DNA of 6,464 nt, taken from NCBI GenBank assembly GCA_040758475.1, contig JBFLVN010000214.1, forward strand, positions 1 to 6,464, in the 5' to 3' direction. Source of the stretch: JBFLVN01 sp040758475. Lineage in GTDB: Bacteria; JAGRBM01. A program made the translations under genes and the position numbers. The notes beneath the pieces are model-generated. The model worked only from the letters and a program-made list of their open reading frames with translations, was not told the origin of the DNA and did no database searches. Positions within the stretch are counted from its first letter, which is position 1. The number at the start of each line of letters is the position of its first letter. Positions 6,090 to 6,464 of this stretch are shown one piece after another.

Positions 6090-6464
6090 ATGCGTTTTTC
6101 GGGATTTCCGTTTTTCTTTCTCGGCATTTCTTTTCTGTTGCTTTGCGGGTGCACCCTTGAGAAATGGCGGCATACGATAGATTCGTCCCGCGATTTGGCG
6201 GCAGACGAGCGAGAGTGTGTCCGCTTTTACGACCAATCTTTTAGTAAGGATAAGTGTTTCCCTTCAGTCCGCGAGGGATATGGATATTCCGCGTTTCGAA
6301 ATCATTGCCTTTGGGCGAAGGGATGGCAGGATCTGCGCAATAATGGGTTTGGCAGGAAATGCTCGTTGGTTCACGACGGCGGCGGATATTTTTGCAAAAC
6401 CTGGAAGGGGCCGCAGGGAAATTCCATCGCATTCTATGCCGATTCCGTTGCTTGTGTTGCGGAA
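6090..6464 (+). CDS. Cysteine-rich putative lipoprotein of unknown function, 3' end beyond the window
   Basis: An ATG one base after the CBS gene's TAA opens a frame that stays open for 125 codons to the window edge, so the gene is incomplete. Residues 1-20 form a lipoprotein signal peptide: Arg2, then a long Phe/Leu-rich core (6-18), then the lipobox LCGC, with C21 as the predicted lipidated residue. The mature part so far holds six more cysteines (C43, C56, C73, C91, C102, C122), four tryptophans (W26, W75, W79, W105) and many Gly and aromatic residues. This suggests a disulfide-bonded domain outside the cytoplasmic membrane. I recognise no family. By hand count about 53% of third codon positions are G or C, against about 74% over the first 50 codons of the CBS gene, so its codon use differs from its neighbour. 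No strong ribosome site is seen (GGCGGG overlaps the end of the CBS gene), so translation coupled to the CBS gene is likely. Signal peptide and open frame are good evidence that it is real; function is unknown. Confidence 0.72.
   Translation, partial: MRFSGFPFFFLGISFLLLCGCTLEKWRHTIDSSRDLAADERECVRFYDQSFSKDKCFPSVREGYGYSAFRNHCLWAKGWQDLRNNGFGRKCSLVHDGGGYFCKTWKGPQGNSIAFYADSVACVAE

Noticed and set aside
5341..6180. Plus-strand frame of about 279 codons overlapping the CBS-domain gene
   Set aside because: Its translation is Arg/His/Gly-rich without motifs, and it competes with the CBS frame, which has clear tandem domains and a strong ribosome site.
6241..6432. Minus-strand frame of 63 codons near the right edge
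   Set aside because: It is antisense to the lipoprotein gene, short, and without a recognisable motif. The plus-strand frame with a signal peptide is the better explanation.

Overview
The window is a compact, GC-rich (roughly 60% by eye) bacterial chromosomal segment made mostly of housekeeping genes. There are no transposases, phage genes, CRISPR arrays, tRNAs or rRNAs. The proteins suggest a Gram-negative-type bacterium with aerobic or quinone-linked lipid metabolism. The purine genes look proteobacterial (a PurM ending with an FNWGVGM-type motif, and a PurN whose catalytic residues fall at the E. coli positions). The sequence does not support naming a genus; a deltaproteobacterium-like or uncultivated environmental lineage is only a guess.

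Minus strand (5369 down to 99), in transcription order: purM (AIR synthetase) and purN (GAR transformylase), 9 bases apart, form a purine-biosynthesis pair. After a 52-base gap that holds a good sigma70-like promoter come a crotonase-family enoyl-CoA hydratase and an acyl-CoA dehydrogenase, separated by 3 bases. These two catalyse successive steps of beta-oxidation. After a 164-base gap with a weak hairpin and a weak promoter candidate comes an ABC1/UbiB-type atypical kinase. Its family supports quinone biosynthesis, and quinone is where electrons from acyl-CoA dehydrogenases normally end up (via ETF), so the neighbourhood is metabolically coherent. That link is inference.

Plus strand (5552 to the right edge): divergent from purM is a stand-alone tandem CBS-domain protein. 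One base after its stop codon begins a gene cut by the window edge, encoding a lipoprotein with six cysteines after the lipobox that I do not recognise. Its third-codon-position GC is clearly lower than that of the CBS gene. The 182-base divergent region between purM and the CBS gene contains a perfect 6+6 bp inverted repeat (CGTCAA-TCCC-TTGACG) and a plausible promoter for the CBS gene.

The extreme left edge (1-98) holds no supportable gene. A palindrome at 78-101 brackets the end of the kinase gene. I see no clear novel multi-gene system. The points most worth a second look are the unknown Cys-rich lipoprotein coupled to a CBS sensor, and the palindrome in the purM/CBS divergent region.
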